Position numbers and translations under genes: made by a program. The notes beneath the pieces are model-generated. The model was not told where the DNA came from, searched no databases, and saw nothing but the letters and a program-made list of their open reading frames with translations. DNA of 6,583 bases from Candidatus Methanophagales archaeon (GTDB lineage: Archaea; Halobacteriota; Syntropharchaeia; Alkanophagales; Methanospirareceae): positions 1 through 6,583 of the forward strand of contig JAUWVD010000067.1 of assembly GCA_030617585.1 (NCBI GenBank), written 5' to 3'. Of this stretch, positions 5,056 to 6,583 are shown one piece after another (the first letter of the stretch is position 1; every line of letters begins with the position of its first letter).

Positions 5056-6261
5056 TTATTTATACAAAGAAAGGTTGTCGATGACCTCTCCGATAGTATC
5101 CGCATCTGTCACATCGGAGTCTACATAAGCATCTTCCAAGACATAGAACGGACTCTTTTTTGCTATGCTCTCTTTTGTAACTAATTTATCAATATTACTT
5201 GCAACCAGAAGTTCAGCGGCCTTAAGCCCCTTTCTTTTTTCTAATGCAATAAACGGATTTTTTATGAATCTCATATCGGTCAGCACTCTCTCTTCTGTCT
5301 TTATATCAAATATACAGAAATATTCTGCCCCACCGAAATGCATGGAGACTTTTGATTGCATACCGTTATTTTCCGTGCATGGGACCGCATACCGTATAAA
5401 CTCCTTCTCTTCTGGTTCTATATGTATTATGACCTTATCTACGTCTTTCCGCTCGGATTTTATCTGATCCTCGATCTTATCGCTCAGTTGATGTGCCCTT
5501 TCAAGGTCTCTCAGGTTCGTTTCTATTTCCAGCTCTACAAATATGAATTTACCAGAGCTTCTCGCCTTCAATGAGTCTATTTTTCTGACGCCATGAACCT
5601 CAGATGCTATCTCTCTTATCCTATGTAGGCTCTCATAATCTATGGATGCGTCCAAAAGGACCTTTATCGAATCTTTTAATATCTCGTAACCTGATTTGAA
5701 GATGAATACAGCGATCAGAATACCCGCTATCTGGTCAAGTGAATAGAAACCCAGGTAATTGCCCACTATGCCAAGCAATACGACTGCGGAAGCATAAACG
5801 TCTGCTCTTGTATGTTTGCCATCGGCGATTATACTTGGTGAATTCATCTCTCGACCGACCTTGAGCTTATAACTGCTCAAAAGCAATGTGAGCACCAGCG
5901 ATGCCAGTGCAACTGAGATCGCAGCCGGAACATTTGTCAGTGCACCCGCTTCAAACTTCTCGACCGATGTGAGAACAATCTCATATCCGGCATAAAAGAT
6001 CGCAAGTGCAAGGAAAAGGCTTACTATATTCTCTGCTTTGTAAAATCCGTATGGGAAAGTTTCTGTGGGCTTACGACTTGAAATTTTAAGACCGATAAAG
6101 ACACCGATGGAACTTATAACATCAGTAAAAGAGTGAACGGCATCTGCAATCAAAGCAATGCTTCCGGAAAGGACGCCAATGGTATATTTTATAACTACGA
6201 GAAAGGCTGTTACCACTATGGATACTAAAGCGGCTTTTTTATCCCTATCTAAATGTACCAT
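5056..6261 (-). CDS. CDF-family metal efflux transporter with C-terminal FeMo-co/NifX-type domain
   Basis: This is an intact 401-residue membrane protein that exports divalent metals (Zn, Fe, Mn, Co or Ni) by proton antiport. Residues about 10-200 form the six-helix cation-efflux domain. Metal-site residues are D40, H43 and D47 in ADAVHSFTDV (helix 2) and D147, H150 and D154 in ADGKHTRADV (helix 5). The presence of DxxH in helix 2 differs from the DxxxD of iron/manganese types and cannot settle the metal. Residues about 205-284 are the cytoplasmic dimerisation domain (IDYESLHRIREIASEVHGVR through KVIIHIEPEE). Residues about 290-395 are an extra domain like dinitrogenase Fe-Mo-cofactor (NifX/NifB C-terminal) proteins: YAVPCTENNGMQSKVSMHFG, then AEYFCIFDIKTEERV and KGLKAAELLVASNIDKLVTK. 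This domain has C295 and C316 and may bind a metal or cluster. The start is ATG at 6259-6261, only 4 bp after the flavoprotein stop, which indicates translational coupling. Confidence 0.9.
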   Translation of the reverse strand: MVHLDRDKKAALVSIVVTAFLVVIKYTIGVLSGSIALIADAVHSFTDVISSIGVFIGLKISSRKPTETFPYGFYKAENIVSLFLALAIFYAGYEIVLTSVEKFEAGALTNVPAAISVALASLVLTLLLSSYKLKVGREMNSPSIIADGKHTRADVYASAVVLLGIVGNYLGFYSLDQIAGILIAVFIFKSGYEILKDSIKVLLDASIDYESLHRIREIASEVHGVRKIDSLKARSSGKFIFVELEIETNLRDLERAHQLSDKIEDQIKSERKDVDKVIIHIEPEEKEFIRYAVPCTENNGMQSKVSMHFGGAEYFCIFDIKTEERVLTDMRFIKNPFIALEKRKGLKAAELLVASNIDKLVTKESIAKKSPFYVLEDAYVDSDVTDADTIGEVIDNLSLYK

Positions 6262-6265
6262 AGTG

Positions 6266-6583
6266 TTATATTTTCTTCACCACCTCTTCTATATCTCCAA
6301 TCCTGCTCAAGACAGTGATACCACGCATCCTTCGTAACTTCTCTACGTTATCCACATCCTCTTTCCGCATTCGTAGTTTCAAGTCACTACCGTTGGGAAG
6401 TTTTGTTATTATTTCACCCTCTTTCTGATCCACGGGGAAGATATACACAGGCACGTCCGCCTTCATCGCTTGTGCAGCCGAGTTTGTAATTAGCGAATCG
6501 GCGATGCCATATGCTATCTTCGCCACCGTATTTGCCGTGGCAGGGGCGATCAAAACGAAATCGTATGTGCCTAACTGTATTTT
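6266..6583 (-). CDS. afpA: AfpA-like archaeal flavoprotein, C-terminal part (runs off the window)
   Basis: The frame is open to the window edge and gives 105 residues: KIQLGTYDFVLIAPATANTV at the edge, then AKIAYGIADSLITNSAAQAM, VPVYIFPVDQKEGEIITKLP and NVEKLRRMRGITVL, ending at TAA 6266-6268. PATANTVAKIAxGIADxLxTN is the FMN-binding signature of the flavoprotein (Dfp/UbiX-like) fold in archaeal members. The closest match from memory is the archaeoflavoprotein AfpA of Archaeoglobus, a homodimeric FMN protein that takes electrons from ferredoxin and passes them to an iron-sulfur flavoprotein. The related MJ0208-type or dihydromethanopterin reductase flavoproteins share this signature and remain possible. 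The family is about 180-200 residues, so roughly the first 80-90 are outside. An internal ATG (6551-6553) lies within the conserved fold and is not the true start. The downstream CDF gene begins 4 bp after its stop. Confidence 0.75.
   Translation of the reverse strand, partial: KIQLGTYDFVLIAPATANTVAKIAYGIADSLITNSAAQAMKADVPVYIFPVDQKEGEIITKLPNGSDLKLRMRKEDVDNVEKLRRMRGITVLSRIGDIEEVVKKI

Noticed and set aside
5165..5574. Plus-strand ORFs opposite the CDF gene
   Set aside because: They are antisense to the conserved FeMo-co-type and dimer domains and have no ribosome binding site or family match.
4267..6583. A RiPP (azole peptide) cluster around the SagB-like gene
   Set aside because: No YcaO, precursor peptide or dedicated exporter is present. 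The neighbouring transporter is a metal CDF pump.

Overview
The window reads as a piece of a euryarchaeal genome, probably a methanogen or methane/alkane-oxidising relative (Methanomicrobia, ANME or Syntrophoarchaeum-like). This placement is an inference. It rests on an AfpA-type archaeal flavoprotein at the right edge, a LarE with an archaeal-looking three-cysteine set, a Tat-targeted molybdopterin oxidoreductase remnant, and some weak or absent Shine-Dalgarno sites. No rRNA, tRNA or CRISPR array was seen.

Layout from left to right. (1) 1-223, minus: the N-terminal end of an ISAzo13-like transposase with an in-frame stop, running off the window. (2) 255-1403, plus: a cysteine-rich protein of beta-sandwich type with two carboxypeptidase-regulatory-like domains. 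It has no ATG and no signal peptide, so its 5' end may have been lost to the neighbouring IS. (3) 1404-1661: non-coding, holding an A-rich/T-rich imperfect inverted repeat. (4) 1662-2459, minus: an intact larE-like sulfur transferase. (5) 2503-4215, plus: a stretch of decayed genes, namely the C-terminal third of a SAM methyltransferase, a molybdopterin oxidoreductase that has lost its Fe-S domain and most of its catalytic core, and a DUF1801 protein fused in frame to the oxidoreductase remnant and then frameshifted. (6) 4189-4244: nested inverted repeats between converging genes. (7) 4267-5004, minus: an intact stand-alone SagB-type nitroreductase. (8) 5056-6261, minus: an intact CDF metal-efflux pump with a C-terminal NifX/FeMo-co-type domain. 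(9) 6266-6583, minus: the C-terminal part of an AfpA-like flavoprotein, 4 bp ahead of the CDF gene.

How they fit together. The right third (flavoprotein, CDF pump, then possibly the SagB oxidoreductase after a 51-bp gap) looks like one minus-strand transcription unit linking redox flavoproteins with metal export. The middle is a region of gene decay whose members share no obvious pathway. LarE stands alone, without larB or larC in view. I found no convincing undescribed multi-gene system. The points most worth checking are the CDF-FeMo-co domain fusion, the three-cysteine LarE, the chimeric decayed ORF and the truncated cysteine-rich protein beside the IS remnant.
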